Positions 13,061 through 26,775 are shown, counted from the stretch's first letter. The stretch: DNA of 64,000 bases from Rachycentron canadum (GCA_038496675.1 CM076656.1:23987496-24051495), one strand, 5' to 3'. A program made the numbers and translations. Notes: generated from the letters alone by a model not told the origin.

Positions 13061-14039
13061 GTTGTATTTCCTGTGCATTGGTTGGTTGGTCGAGGCATCT
13101 TTGGTTTTTGCTCTGTTTATTGTAATATAAAACCCTGCACATGTCAATTGTTCACTGATGTGCCCTCTACCTTGTGAGAAACTAAATGTTGAGTGTGTAT
13201 CAGACGTGTCTCATGTTATGACGAAGGCCTTTGCGACTGAAAGCTTGGATAATAAGATAAGTCTCCAGGTTCTTTGATCGTTTTTTTCATAAATATTTAT
13301 TTGAAAAAAAAAAAAACAACAAAAAACTAAATATCTCACATGTGGACAAAATGTAACCAACAAACAAACCCAGATGCTGATGCCAGAGTTGTTCACTGAC
13401 ACGTGGCCGGTTAGTTTTGACTTTTAAGAAATCAACATCAGTTATGGAAATGAAATGTTTCAATTTCACAAATGAAAGGAAACTTTATTCTGTTCTCTTT
13501 CTCCACAAGCGTTTTGTCAAACGTGCCAGATGGCTGATATTTACAGCATAAGGACGACTCTGATAGCCTCAGGTACATTGTCAGTCTTGGAAAAGTATAT
13601 GAAATTGACCTTTAAACGTCTCTTAGTGGTTGTCTAAACTTTCCGGCTTTCATTTTACCCATGTGGTGATCCTCAGCCATCTGGCACCGGATCGGAGTCA
13701 ATCAAACCATAGTGTTTAGAGCCAAACAGTGTTTACCCCGAGTCGCACAGCAGCAAACCTTTGTGCTGTTGTTGTTGAACCAAACACATTAAAAGCAACA
13801 TTTGAACTTATTTTCATTAATTCATATTTTCTAGCTCTAGCGATTTCCCATGTTCGGTCATGTTAGTCTCTGTCATTCTTTACACTTGCATTAGTTTATC
13901 TTTATATGAGTTTGCATGAGATGATATGTGATATAAGTGCATAACAAAGTCTGTACAAAGTCCATCTTTTTTTAAAGTGGACAATCAGTTTCAAGTACAG
14001 AACTGTACTTTATCAAAGTATATATTTTAGGTGGATAAA

Positions 14040-14180
14040 GAGAGAGAGAGATAAGTAGCTAGAGTTAGATAGATATGGCAAGAGAGAGATGGATGAATAG
14101 ATGATAGAGAGATAGAATCAGAGCGATGAATAGAGAGATGCAGAGAGAGGTGGATATATGGATAGAGAGAGATTAGTTAG
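14040..14180. repeat. GA/GATA-rich low-complexity tract
   Basis: Irregular GAGAGA, GATAGATA and TTAGTTAG units make up about 140 bases directly before the Tc1 terminal fragment. Confidence 0.85.
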
Positions 14181-14189
14181 TTAGATAGT

Positions 14190-14245
14190 TACACTGATCA
14201 GCCATAACATTATGACAACTGACAGGCATCAGCCGTGCACATAGT
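14190..14245 (+). mobile_element. Solo terminal fragment of the same Tc1-like element
   Basis: ACACTGATCAGCCATAACAT and the next few bases match the left terminal repeat of the element at 37319. The similarity fades after about 50 bases, and no transposase sequence follows. Confidence 0.7.
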
Positions 14246-17200
14246 GGTCCAATGTATGAGACGCTGTAGGCTCTGGGAACTTTTTCTATTCGATGTACAC
14301 GTCTGCGTCATTATACCTGCACATATAGATAAATGTCTTCATGCAGGTTTTCTGTTCTAATTGTTGTTTCAAAGCTCTCGATGGCCCTGACCTGAAGTGG
14401 TTTCCCCTGAAAATCTAATCCTGGTTTTGGTCTTTTACTTCCACCTCACTAACTGAATTGGTCTTTGACATGAGAGGTTTGATGTGGCTTCCTGTGAACA
14501 CTTGAGAAGACTGAGGGTTTGTATTGCTGTAGTCTAAAAATCAGGTTTTGTCACCTATTGGACGTGTTGCACAAGCAGGAGGGCAGCGCGTGTCCTCGAT
14601 AGCTCGGCTGCTTGTCACTGAGAGTGAAATTGCTCAGATCTTTGAGGGTGATTGTGGCAAAAGATGAAGAGAGAGTAAAAGAGGTGTACAGGGACGGAGG
14701 TAGCATGAGTACACCAGTGACCCTTGGCTGAGCTCTCCTGCCCACAACTTGCACCAGCGGAAATGGGGGAGGGCGGAGGGTGGGGGAGCACTCACAAAAA
14801 CTGCAGCAACACTGAGAGGGGAAGAGAAGGGAAGAGAGTGAAAAGAGCGAGAAGCCACAGGCAGGGGGAAATAGAAACAGAAAGGAGGGGTGGAAACAGA
14901 GCGAGACAGAGTGAGCAGGAGCGATTAGAGGCTCAGGTTTACCAAAACATGACTTAAGCAATTAACTGTGAACAGCCCAGTCAAGGTCATCGACAAAGGG
15001 CTAAGGAGCAGTTCCTGAAGGCAAAGCCCCGCAAATGAATCCAAGCCTCTGCATCCGATTGGATTATTGTACGTCTCAGGTGCCACTTCTGACTTTCTAA
15101 AAGTGGGCAAATCTTTGGCGGCCGCTCTGTGAGAATGCTTAAAGAGTTAGCATGGAAAGTATTAGATCATGGCCCAATATTCCCATATTTCCTCTCAATG
15201 GTAAAATGAAGCAACACTCCCTCAGTTCTTAAAAGCTGTTCAGAGTCCAGACCTGCAGCGATAATGTGGCAGGTCCAAGCGGATCTGATCCTGTTTGTCT
15301 TGATTTTAAAGGTATAAAAAAAAAACTTTCCCATGGCCCTCCTTCTTTTCCTATGCTGCTAAAATAATCAATCAGCTGCAAATAACTGATTGTAGATATG
15401 GATCTAATGGGGGAGAACGTCATGTCTCGCTCACTAGAGGGCGCTACTATAAACTGTTGGGGTAGAAATCTTTTAGAATTGGGGTCAGAGGTCAATACAT
15501 TTCTGGAATTAGCACTTAAACATTGCAATGAGTGGACTTTTCAAGTTTTTCACATCAAAATGTAAATATCCAATACTTTGGTGTTTGGTGCTATAATTAA
15601 AACTTTTTCTGAGCTCAGTTGGGGATAATTCACAGTCTCTTTGTGGTTTTTCATCACTTTAAAGAAAGAAAAAAAAATAGTATGAAGTAAAGAAAAAAGT
15701 AATGAGATATAACAAGAGTTATATAGATCTATATATAGATATAGATATTATAACATTATTCATGTGATTTACTCAGGTCGTCCAGGTCACATGTGACTTC
15801 ACCCGATGGGACATCAACAGCATCACAAATGAACAGAGACACACTTAATCCTCATTTTTTGACTCCCCACCAACAGGTTGTCATGCTCCTGCAGTGCTCC
15901 ATCTGGGCTCCATTATCATAGGATTGTTTAGTAAATTGTTTAACACATCATTAAAGTGCTCCCTGTAAAAATCTGACGCTCCGACCTTCCCACACAACTT
16001 ACATCTTTCCATGTTGAACCTATTTTTAATGTCGTCAGAAACCTTAATTGTTTCCTTGTTGCTAAAAATATAGAAAGAGGTTTGGCTTGCATGTCGGGTA
16101 AGTTAGTAAAATAAGGGGTGTTAAATACTTTGGTGTAAATTATTTGCCTGAATTTCAATGCCACGTGTAGAATTAGTCCATTTTTACTCCTTTCATAAAA
16201 CATTACAAATGTACAACTTTTGGTAGAAAAATGCAAACCATTGTCCTGAATCAAATCAAAATCAGTTTAGCAGCTGGAGGTGTCACAGATAGTGATGATG
16301 ATGATGATGATGATGTGTATATCATGTGTACATTGGGATATGTTGGTTGGAAACGCCAGATTTATTTAATCCAACCCATCTGAGAGTTTGTGGTTTCACT
16401 TCTTTTTTTTTTTTTTTTTTTTCCAAGGGAAGTGAAGGAGCCTTATAACAGGTTCATTTGTACAATAAACAAAAGCTTTTTAAGAGTGAAAGGAGAGAGG
16501 GAGAAAGAGGCAAGAAAGGCTTTTGAATCAGTGATCGATGAGGTGGCTTTATTTGACTTCAAAGAGTCCCGGAGTCGTTCAGGCCGGAGTTTTGGCTGCG
16601 TCGTCGCTCTTTCAGCGGCTGAAGCGAAGCACGTGATGTGCCTCCATCCTCGCTGGAAGCCTACCCCTGCTGTTGTAAACAAAAAGATCCAAACAATGCT
16701 ACTTTCTCTCAGCCTGGCGCATGTCAGTGGCTATTTTTTCCCATTCTCCGCATTTTCCCCCTTTTTCCCTTCCTTTTTTTTTTTTTTTTTTTTTTTTTGG
16801 CATTCATTTTTATTGGCTGCCTTGTTTTGTACCCTGTGCCCAGTGGTCCTCAAGTAAAAGACGCTGGGATTCTTTCCCCTGTTTCCTTTTGTGAAGAGGT
16901 TCGTGCCGGGAATATCTATGACTACTCATATCAGAGGTCGTGTAAACTCTGCCTTTTGGCGGTGGGGTTTTGACATTTTTCTTTGTGTTGCGTCTGAGTG
17001 ATGTGAAACATTGTGACTCAGTCATGCAGTGCCTAATTTGATCAAGTTTTCCTGAGCAAAAGGTTCGCTCTCTTTGGGCATGTGAAAAAGGTTCCACCTC
17101 CGATTGTGACCAACCTCCACTCACAATGAAAAATACAAGTGCCCTGACTTGTTAGAACACAGTTTTTCTGTTTGTTTGTTTTTTGAGTAATTCCTGTACA

Positions 17201-18534
17201 CCTTCAGCCCCCAAGGTTTCAGAAATGCCCAGAATTGCAACACCTTAACCCCAGGAGGCTGTTGTGGAAGGAGGATCATCAATTACAGCTACAAAGGAGC
17301 CTCTGTTCATACTGAAGGTGCCTGTTGCACATAATGTGAATGTCATTCCTTTGCCTATTATATAGGGTGTATGTATCATCATGTGTGGGCACCTCTGCAT
17401 AGGTTTACATTAAGACGTAGACTGAACAGCTGCTGCTGACAGTTTCCCCATAGGTATCGATCAGATGCACCTGCCTGTTCACACTTTTACCCTTGTATGT
17501 AACATCACCAGTCTAACTGATAACTCTTTCTCTCTGCATCTCTATTGCACTATAAACAATGTTATAGTTAGGGCTGCTCATTTTCAGTGTCCGATCTTTA
17601 GTTAGATTATTTTTTGATATAGAAATCACACAGTTAAAATACGTTTGACCCATATTTTACATGACGACAGTGTTCATATAAAATTTTCTTGTCGTTTACA
17701 TTAAAATGAATTACTATTGTTTCGTCTAAGATATCCATTGATGCCTATTTTACTTGGGATGCAATGACAAATAAGGAAAATATGAATTACTTGTGCCTAA
17801 CACGAGGAACATGTCTCTTATATCCACTGGTGGTTCATCCAATAAATAAACCTGTTGGCTTTAGATATCTCATACATTTACATAGTTTACTCAAACACCA
17901 GCTTAGTGAAGACAGAAATTTTCACAAGATTTCACAATTTTTCTGACTCACTACAGGTAGTATGTCACTTTTTTTCCTGTTGGGTGATTCAGCTAACGGG
18001 GAGTGGCATCAAACATCCATCCACCAATTTATGTTTTGACTTGTTCCCTTAAATCAGCTTCTCAAAGTGTGGTGGTCCACGAGTGAATTAGTTAAAATCT
18101 CATGTTCAATGTTCAAACTGTCTGAGAGTGACCGCAGAGCTACTGAGTAGTGAAGGGCTACATGCTGTTTGCAATATTAATTCAACTCATAGCCTAAGTA
18201 AATTAGCCTCATGTAGCTGAACCAGTCAACAGTTTATTTTTGTGATATGTCAAAAATGATCGGCTGATATTAGAGAGGAAATGTGGATGGAGCTAACAGT
18301 TAACCTATTCTGTGACTGTGCTAAATGTCTCAGTTATCAGCCTGTTAACTATCGAACACTGACATCGAACAGAATCATTGACCAGAGGCCGAAGACCAGG
18401 TCAATTAAAGAGAATCAACTGAAACCTCAGACACGACGGATGCTACGGGGTCTCACGTCTGAGACATGTTCAGTGACGTCTGGCCTGTGTTCAAGTGCGT
18501 GATTGCTGCCACGTGAAGACCACCACTCATTGTC
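14246..18534. other. Gene-free stretch
   Basis: T-rich homopolymers occur near 16401, 16777 and 30 bases around each. A CpG-containing block at 16560-16680 is not a recognisable exon. Sequence elsewhere is unassigned. Confidence 0.45.
16289..16313. repeat. (GAT)n short tandem repeat
   Basis: About eight GAT units occur in a non-coding context. No frame with other protein-like sequence runs through them. Confidence 0.8.
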
Positions 18535-18920
18535 GTGTTTGTCATACTCAAGCAAATGGCTGCACACCGTTATGTCACCCATTGGTTTGTGACCTGATGC
18601 TTTGAAGCTTCCAGTTTGTATTTTGTCTGTCAGCCATCTTGATTTTTTTGGAAACCAGAAGAAGCCATATGAGCAGTTTGAGGAGTTGAAGAGGAGTGGG
18701 GGGTGGATCTGATCTCCTCTGTACTCTATCCTGTCAATCACACGATAATCACGCCCTAATGCATTAGGGACATTTTCCCATAGACTTCAATACAATCTGA
18801 CTTCTTTAACAACCAGTGGAGTCGCCCCCTGATGGTCTTTAGACAGAATGAAGGTTTAAGTGCTTCAGCACTGGCTTCACTTCACAGATGCAGAGTCTAC
18901 GTCCACTTTTGAGGATTAGG
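18535..18920 (+). repeat. R1 full-length copy
   Basis: All the R1 blocks occur in order: TGTCACCCATTGGTTTGTGA, CTTCCAGTTTGTATTTTGTC, GAAACCAGAAGAAGCCATAT, GAGGAGTG...GGTGGA, TCAATCACACGATAATCACG, CATAGACTTCAATACAATCT, GGAGTCGCCCCCTGATGGTC and GAGTCTACGTCCACTTTT. Confidence 0.8.
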
Positions 18921-18939
18921 TCCATCAGTCATTTTACTT

Positions 18940-19060
18940 GAGCCCTTGGTTCGATTCCCGGTCAGCCTGAATCATTGCTGCTTTGCTTTTCTAATCCTGC
19001 CTTTGTTTTGGCACTGAACTATTCAATAAAGACAACATCAAAAAAAAAAAAAAAAAAAAA
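18940..19060 (+). mobile_element. Retroposed element with B-box and poly(A) tail
   Basis: GGTTCGATTCC at 18948-18958 is a perfect Pol III B-box. About 67 bases later AATAAA (19025-19030) is followed after 9 bases by a run of about 21 A. This looks like a SINE or a short retrotranscript. An upstream A-box is not convincing, because R1 sequence abuts it. Confidence 0.5.
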
Positions 19061-21963
19061 CAATGTTTGGGAGTTGGGTGGTCCATGAGTTTTATTTTAG
19101 GAGCTGTGGAGCTAAAATTCATCTGTAACTTCCCCTTTAACTCTAGATTCTGTTGGTTTGTGAGAAAAGTGTTTGTGTGTGTCTCTGTGTGTGTCTGTCC
19201 GTGTGTGTGTGTCTATGTGAGTCTGTCTCTGTGTGTGTGTGTCTGTGCACCCCCTCTTCAGATGAGGAAATCTAGGTTGCATTTGGGTGCATATTTCACA
19301 TTTAAAGGCTTTACGGAGGGGAATGCTAATTTCCTTGGCAACCTGAACCCCCAGGCGGTCGTGCTGAGCACCGTCCAATATGTCTGACTCAAAGCATATA
19401 GCCTGCCGCCAAAATACAAAGTACTTTATGAATATATGTATAGTGATTATTGCAACCTAAGCACAAGTTCACAATGAAGCCAAGATTTTACCCCTCAGAG
19501 CGTTTTGGAGCAAACAACCTTGGCATGTCAGGAATTGTCTTCCTCTGGGAGTATTTTCAGTATTCCTCCCTATTCCATATGCCTGCTCATATCCAGGTAT
19601 ACGCATGAAGGAAGCGTTGATTTTATAAGGCCTGACAATCAACTGGGTATAACTGGCATGGGAAAGCTTTGACGATAACCAGAGTGGAAATGCAGGTCTT
19701 TTTGTGTAGCCTATCAACACCCCCCACAGGCTGCGGCAGATTGGAGAAATTGTGCGCAGCGGTCACAATCCACGATCCATGACTGCAGTGTTTGCATTGT
19801 GTGAGGAGATCAGTCACAGGTTAGAGCCCAACATCACGGGAACAACCAGCGTTCATGCCGCTGTCATCAAAAAGTAAAGAGGCAGTTACGAAAACGCACA
19901 GATTGGTGTGCGAGTCTGTATGTGTACACTCGAGCACAATTGCTTGTGGTCTATAAAGGTTGAAGTTTAAAGAACTGTTTTGCAAATCAAGGTTGTGGCA
20001 AAAGTTGGCTTCACAAATGGAAAAGGAACCCGTTTTAAAATGCGGCCTGTATTTTATTTTTATTTTATTTTTTGTGATGGCAATCAAAACGGATGCGTGC
20101 TGATGGGCGGAATGTATGAGGTACCGGTCTGCTCGAGTGTTTGACTCTTTTGCTTTGACTCGAGTATCTCCTGCTATGGATACAGTGTGGGACAACTGAG
20201 CGCATATGGCTTTGTGTTGCAGCTCAGTGCAGTGTCGCTGAATATTAGTCAAAAACATTTCAACCCAATTTCATTCCAAAAGGCACAGTGTTGATGCAGT
20301 TTCAGTGAAATTGACACATCGACCGCTCAATTTTTGTACAATTTCTAGCGTTTGTTAACCTGTTTATTCAGAGCAACTTAATTTACTGCACTGTGCAACA
20401 CTGTAAACATCGACATAACTCAAAGAACTGCAGATATTCTGCTGAAAAAATGAGTCGACTACTCAATTAGACGTCATTAGTCGTCTGTATGAAATGGGCC
20501 TTGTGGACAATGACGCATCAGGGCGACAGACGGGAAACCCTTTATGGGTGCAACACATTTTAACAGGCTCCTGCCCCTTTGTCATGTCTGTGACACAGAG
20601 ATAAAGTAGAGTGGAGCAGAATAGAGTGACCATACATCAGGTTTTAGTCTGTGTTCACACTGCTGCTGCAATCGTCCCAATGATTTTCCCTAAAACAGAT
20701 CCAACATGTCCTAACTGTGGAGGTGTGGGCAATGTTCTGCTGGTTTTGGATCACAGGTCGTTGGTTCAGTTCAGATCGAACCGCATGTGGCAGGTGATGC
20801 TCTTCCATGAGGCCAGCAGGTCAACCTCTGCATGGTTGTCCGGCTGAAGTCCCCATTTAGTCCCCATTTTGAATAATCCATATCTGGGTTGGTCCCAGGG
20901 GAACCAGTCCTCCCAGTCCACCATCACTTAGGTCTCAACCCAGTTCAACACCATAGGCAACATATGATTCCCAGAGACTTATATAATCAATTCCAGAGTG
21001 CATTGAAACTGTACTGACAGCATTACAGTGTTATTTATCACCTCAGGAAATTTCGTGCCCACGTCATGTACAAGAAATAACGCCTACCTTGCAATCAACA
21101 CACATGTATGTCCATTATATTTTGCAGTAGATAAATGCACTATAATGTAATTATACCTGTGAGAGAAATTGTGCAAAGAATAAGTTTGTCCTCGGTGTGG
21201 GTGGTGCCTGGATGGTTGATAAATGGTCTATTTACCTCATTTGCATCCAACCTCTCGCTATAATCTGCTTTTACACTAAGTACACAGTGTTACAAGGTCT
21301 TATCTCTGCATCTGTCTGTCTTTACTCTATAAATCAAGGTATCCCTAATCAAGACGAGATCCACAGAATACGCTGTGTACTGAACCAGTCTCCTCTGCTT
21401 GGTTTTAATGGTTGATGTGGAATATTAAAACCACTTATCGACAGCAGGTAAACCACTTTGAGCCTCAGGTGTTATAATAATGTACACAACAAATTCTTAT
21501 GCAGTTTAACTGAAAATAAAAATATACAAATTTGGTTGTAAAAATAGGTTCAAATGACCTCAGATTCAAACTGCGGCTTTTTCACTTCAATTACACTTTT
21601 ATATAAAGACTTAAATTTCAGTACAACAGTATCATACCGAGGCCTCGCGAGTAAGGGAAGGGCCTTATCTCAGCCTATTTATGGCATCAACCAGCAGAGG
21701 GATGGGCCAGTAGCAGGCTTGCTCCAGAAACTTGGCCCAGGCCTGAGCGCAGGAGCATGTAACTCCTCTAAAGTTACTGTAGGGCTTGTGTTAGAGCTTG
21801 AGTTTCCAGAGTTTGAGTGGAAAATGAGGCCTTTATCATGAAAAGGAGACCACACAAGAGCCGCATAGGTATTAAACTTTCCCACTAAAAGTTTATTGAG
21901 TTATTTTGGTTGCAGTATCGCAATACCCAGCCCAGTATGGGCCCCCACCCCCCCCCCCCACCC
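19061..21963. other. Gene-free stretch
   Basis: A GT-rich low-complexity segment (19165-19250) is followed by unassigned sequence up to the assembly gap. No exon is supported. Confidence 0.5.
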
Positions 21964-22340
21964 NNNNNNNNNNNNNNNNNNNNNNNNNNNNNNNNNNNNN
22001 NNNNNNNNNNNNNNNNNNNNNNNNNNNNNNNNNNNNNNNNNNNNNNNNNNNNNNNNNNNNNNNNNNNNNNNNNNNNNNNNNNNNNNNNNNNNNNNNNNNN
22101 NNNNNNNNNNNNNNNNNNNNNNNNNNNNNNNNNNNNNNNNNNNNNNNNNNNNNNNNNNNNNNNNNNNNNNNNNNNNNNNNNNNNNNNNNNNNNNNNNNNN
22201 NNNNNNNNNNNNNNNNNNNNNNNNNNNNNNNNNNNNNNNNNNNNNNNNNNNNNNNNNNNNNNNNNNNNNNNNNNNNNNNNNNNNNNNNNNNNNNNNNNNN
22301 NNNNNNNNNNNNNNNNNNNNNNNNNNNNNNNNNNNNNNNN
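21964..22340. other. Assembly gap (377 N)
   Basis: The gap is flanked on both sides by C-rich sequence (runs of C broken by single A). The missing piece is probably a C-rich, hard-to-sequence repeat. The long frames that appear to cross it are artefacts of the N run. Confidence 1.
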
Positions 22341-24788
22341 CCACCCCCAAAAATAGAAACCAGCGTAGTAGTTTGAACATGGGATCCCACAATAAAATCA
22401 GCTCCCTGAGGCACTGTTGGGCAGGTAAATGCTACAAGGGAATCCTCAGGACGTTTCCCTGTGCAAAGGGGTTTCCCGTCGTTCAGGAAGTCGAAGCCGA
22501 TGCACTGCAGTCCAGCACATTTGTCTTTTGGCTGCTGTGTTTCTGTTGCCCTCCGAACCTTTAATGGGCCTGAGGCTCCACAGTCAACAACTTTGAGCCA
22601 GTTTCGAGTGACATAATTCCTCTGACTCTTTTCTTGTCAGATCATTAGTTGCTCAGTCAAAAGCTTTTCCTTACTGGAGGCCCTGAAGTGGCTGAAAAGC
22701 AAATAGGGCCTGTAATCAACCTCCAGGCGTGAACCCTGGCGTGATGCACAGACACACTGGAGAGTGCTTCGCCTTCTCATTCTCAACTGGTGGGGATTTA
22801 TGCTTGGCTAAGAGCTAGCAGGCTAATTTGATGCTGCTAATGGTGGGACAGCATTTTGGAATTGCCCATCGTTTCCAGATGACAGTCATCGTATTACGCT
22901 GCTATAATTAGACAGTGAACCGTTGATGAGTCCAATGCCATATAACTACATCCATCAGACTGAGAGGTCATGATAATCACGTATCACACAAGAGGATTTC
23001 ACAAGGGCATCGGCATCATCTCCTCACCAAGATGGAAATCTGTGGTGGTCGTTCGCTTGTTGGCTTCTTATCCTACTGTGGTAAGATAAGGAAAGAGGAC
23101 AAAGGGTAGAAGGTAAGGATAAGACGTAAGATCGTAAGACGATCAAACCAGCTATTGCCAATTTCACAGGGTGACAATAGGATGACTGACTGTGTAAGAT
23201 TGCACAAACAACTAGTAAGGATTCATGAATCGTATGAATGAAGATTGGAACAATGTACTGTGGAATCTCACGTTTACATTAATGCAGGTAATAATGACAG
23301 ATGTATACATTGAATAGAACAAGTTCCCAAAGCCTTGCTTCAGTATCTCTTACATTACACCACTATGTGCACTGCTGATGCCCAAATAATAGTTCACTTT
23401 CCCAGGGAAGTAATGGAAAAGCCTTTGTTCTTTGGCAGTGAAGCTGGAAAGCTGGACAGATGTTGACTTCATGATGAAAATAGAGGCCCCAGGTTAATGA
23501 GAAGAGGGGATTTTAGGCATGGCAGCTGGAATTTAGGGGTTGGTGTCGTCAGTAAGGCGTTTGCTTCATCCCGTACCTTTGTCTGTGTCTTGTCTTGAAT
23601 CTTTCATGACAGTAGTAGATCCTGGTCTATATTTGTGATGCTACCAGGATTTTTGCATGCCTGTAGGTCTTGCCGTCACCCGTTTGCTCCGATGTTAGCG
23701 TGTCTGAGAGAGAGGGAATTGGTTACTGTATGAGCAGCAGTTTTCCATCACACTGATAGCTGATACTGCAGCTCAGCTGTGGCAAACCTGGGCCATTCTT
23801 GTGAACATCTCTGATTCGTGTAACAAACATGTCTCTTTAAAGGGTTTAGGGAGCGTGGGAGAGAGACTGATGCAATGAACTCATCCTGAGTATACAAATA
23901 CAGTAATTAACACGCCTGTTACTGTTTGGAAACCAAAAATCATGGAGCAACCGGCCAGGAAAGGTAATTAAAGTGCATAACCTTGTATAAAAAAAAAAAA
24001 AAACATATTCCAAGAGCTTTGTTTAAAAGCTCCTGCACGTAAAAATTGCAAAAGGAGGGGGAGGGGCGTTTTAGCTTTGGACTCCAGCCCAGATGCTTGT
24101 GAAAAGACTTTGACCCAACAACAGTAACTCCAGTCTGGGCCAAATAAGGGTTTTACTTTTAAGATCCTTCAGGAAAAAAAAAAAACCCAAACGCTGGCAT
24201 CTTGAAAACAGTTATCGTACATTTATCTCCCACTTTCACCTCGTTCGACCATTTTCAGGAGCATCCTCTGTCGAGTGGGTGTTCTCGAAAAAATATTCTG
24301 ACCTCAGGCTATTGTGTGTATTATGTATGACAGTAAATTACTACAATTATGTGACACGCCTTTTGAATTTCTGCCGTTCATGCCGGACTGTTCAGCATGA
24401 AGTCAGTCTGACCGGCCCGGTGTGTGAGAGGCCAGTGGACAGAGTGGAGCTGTTCTTCAGCACCAGTGCTCCATGCATAAAAATCCCTCCTCAACCTCTG
24501 TGGTGCTTTGTTATCTTGAGAAAGGACAGTCAATTTTGTGTGGTTGTAAAAGGACTATTAACAACGTTTATTGCTGATTATTTTTGCATGAATTAGTTTT
24601 TCCCTGCAGTGCTATATTCGGCACCTTGTGGCTCAGTTTCCTCCAACGCATCATACCTACAGTTTCTTCTCTGATGTTGCTTTCAGGCTACTGACTTTGA
24701 GTTGGTCTGATCAGCTTATGTTTGTTTGTAATGATACATTTAAATTGAATCAGACCCTTCGACCTCGGTGTGACATCACAGCCGTGAG
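22341..24788. other. Gene-free stretch with a possible conserved non-coding block
   Basis: 22580-23010 looks like a conserved non-coding block, with balanced composition, several TAAT cores and no repeats. The remainder is unassigned, with short A runs near 23990 and 24174. Confidence 0.35.
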
Positions 24789-25207
24789 CTGTGTCCCAAT
24801 TCGGGGGCTGTAACCTACGGAGGCTGCATTTCAACACTGATTGCGTCATTGACTGTCCCATTTCCAAGGCTCTTCCATACGTGGCTGACAAATGTGTCCT
24901 CCTTTTCTGGAGCTGGATCCTTTCCCAAGATTCATTGCTCACTGAGAATGAAAATAAAGGCAGCAAAAAAAAGCCTGAGAATTAAACTAGTATTGGGTTT
25001 TAGCTCATGGTACAACTGTTACAACCGTGGGCCTTAAAACCTCGAAAGTTACCTGCTAGGCAACAGGGGCCACACTTCGCGATGCAATGGCGAAGGCGGG
25101 AACAGCCGATGATGCAAAGCGACAATCCTCTGTAGACCAGTTCGACTCGGCCTTTTCAGTCTACAACTGCATCCCCCAAAGGGTGTGGCCCTTGAGTTGG
25201 GACACTG
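24789..25207. mobile_element. MITE with CWGTGTCCC terminal inverted repeats, 419 bp
   Basis: The left end CTGTGTCCCAATTC and the right end, reverse-complemented, CAGTGTCCCAACTC form a clear inverted repeat. The interior holds TCCCAAGATTCATTGC and GCGATGCAATGGCGAAGGCG. Two further partial copies lie at 45583 and 47674. No transposase is present, so it is a non-autonomous element. No convincing target-site duplication was found. Confidence 0.7.
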
Positions 25208-26469
25208 TTTGACTTTAATGTGATCTAATCTCCCTCAGACCTGAACGGGAAGAGATTTGAGAGCCATCATGAATTTTAATTTTAAAGACGGCACAGAGGA
25301 CACTGGCCTCAAATATTTCAGGAGCCCAAAGTCCACTTAAACTTAAAACAGCCTCCTGGATGACGAGTGACTCATTAATGAAGTTTCATTAATGAAACAG
25401 GATTTTATTTAATTTAGTCCACCAAATGAAAAAGCCTATTTTTCAATATTCAAATAAAAATTGTCCATAAACACCCACCCTTTAGTTCTGGAGTGAGACA
25501 TCTTTCCGCTATTTTGTCAATAGATTCTTTCTTTTTTTTTAATACTTATTTCAAAGTCAAATTAAATGTTGTATTAAAAACAAAGTCAAACTTTGAAACA
25601 TTTGATATATTCACATAAAAGTTTGGACAATATATTTGTCACGTTTGGACTTTGTCTCAGTGACCAGAGCTCGGTTCCTGGTGTCCTCGCTGTGAACCGC
25701 TCTGTTTGGAGCTGACTGGCAGAGAGGTCACAACAGAACCCAGCACCTGAACCGAGATCAGAGGTTCTGTCAAAGGGGAACCAAGTAATACAGGTTTTCA
25801 GGTTTGCTCAGTCTCGCCGAAGGGAAATGATTCCCCTCACCCGAACTTTGAAATCTACTCCAATATATCAAACTGGGGGTTCAAAGGAAACAGGTTTAAT
25901 CTTTTGATTTAAGTGCCCCTCACCGAGTACAAAAGTCTCTTCAAAGTATGACTTGGCAGCATGACTCCTAAAGATCAAGCTGTTGCTGTGGTCAAAATAA
26001 TGACCTCATCAATTTAAAATTGTTTAAATTGATTTTGGGAAGACAGGAATATGGAGAAAAAAAAACCCCAAGGTTGACTGCTTTGGTTTCTAATTACCGC
26101 GACCTTTTCCAAACACTGACGTCTCAGAAGATGAATCAACAATATATTCAGCTTTTGGATCAACCTCCACCCAAAATATAATCCACTTACTGCGCTGCTG
26201 CTCTGATACTTTTGTTGTCGTCCGGAGCGGCTGAAAGGGTAAACGTCAAGGAGTGTGTCTGTTCTGACAGTGACCCTCAGAGCTCAGACATCCAGCACAA
26301 TGTCAGGACGGCAGGGCGACGGCCGACCTGGTGCGACAAAGACTCGCACATTCAGCCAGACACACACATCACGTGCCATCCGCTACCCAAGTCCGACTGT
26401 TCAACCTTTCTGGCTCGATTGAACTGTGGTTTTATGTACAGTCTCTGTAAAGCGATCAGGGGCAGAAAA
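25208..26469. other. Gene-free stretch
   Basis: Mostly AT-rich, unassigned sequence. No exon, RNA or transposon end was recognised. Confidence 0.5.
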
Positions 26470-26775
26470 CCATAACCATTCTGCATGTTCATTATTGTAA
26501 CCATGACAACAAACGTCCAGGACGCCTGCTGCCATGGCGGCGCGAGATGCTGGTTTGCGTCAGTCGGGACAAAGGACTTAAATGGTCGTTCACGTTGCAG
26601 GACCTGCGCGTTGTCTTTATTGCTTATCCCTACAGGTATCCTCCAAGCTGAAGGGGACCCACACAGGCTCAGAGTGAACGTGCAAACTCCACACAGAAAG
26701 GGCCCCAAGCCTGGGATTCAAACCCACAACCTTCCTGCTGTGAGGCGACGGCGCCAACCACTGCACCTGTTGTTA
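26470..26775 (-). mobile_element. SINE-like repeat joined to module R2 (internally deleted copy)
   Basis: Read on the minus strand, an A-box-like segment (GTGGTTGGCGCCG) and B-box (GGTTTGAATCC) near 26715-26765 form a tRNA-like head. The body ends near 26610 in a remnant of the GGATAAGC tail phrase. Directly adjacent at 26470-26600 is module R2 (TTCATTATTGTAACCATGAC, GCCTGCTGCCATGG, GATGCTGGTTTG). The same arrangement recurs at 28995. Confidence 0.55.

Noticed and set aside
14551..14961. Minus-strand frame of 136 codons
   Set aside because: It reflects a purine-rich strand bias read in antisense (Ser/Pro/Leu/Phe). No family resemblance.
16390..16857. Plus-strand frame of 155 codons
   Set aside because: It starts and ends in poly-T translated as phenylalanine. 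The middle has no recognisable domain and no splice signals.
21893..22564. Long open frames of 150-220 codons on both strands
   Set aside because: They consist almost entirely of the N gap. The few real codons are proline-rich C-tract translation.
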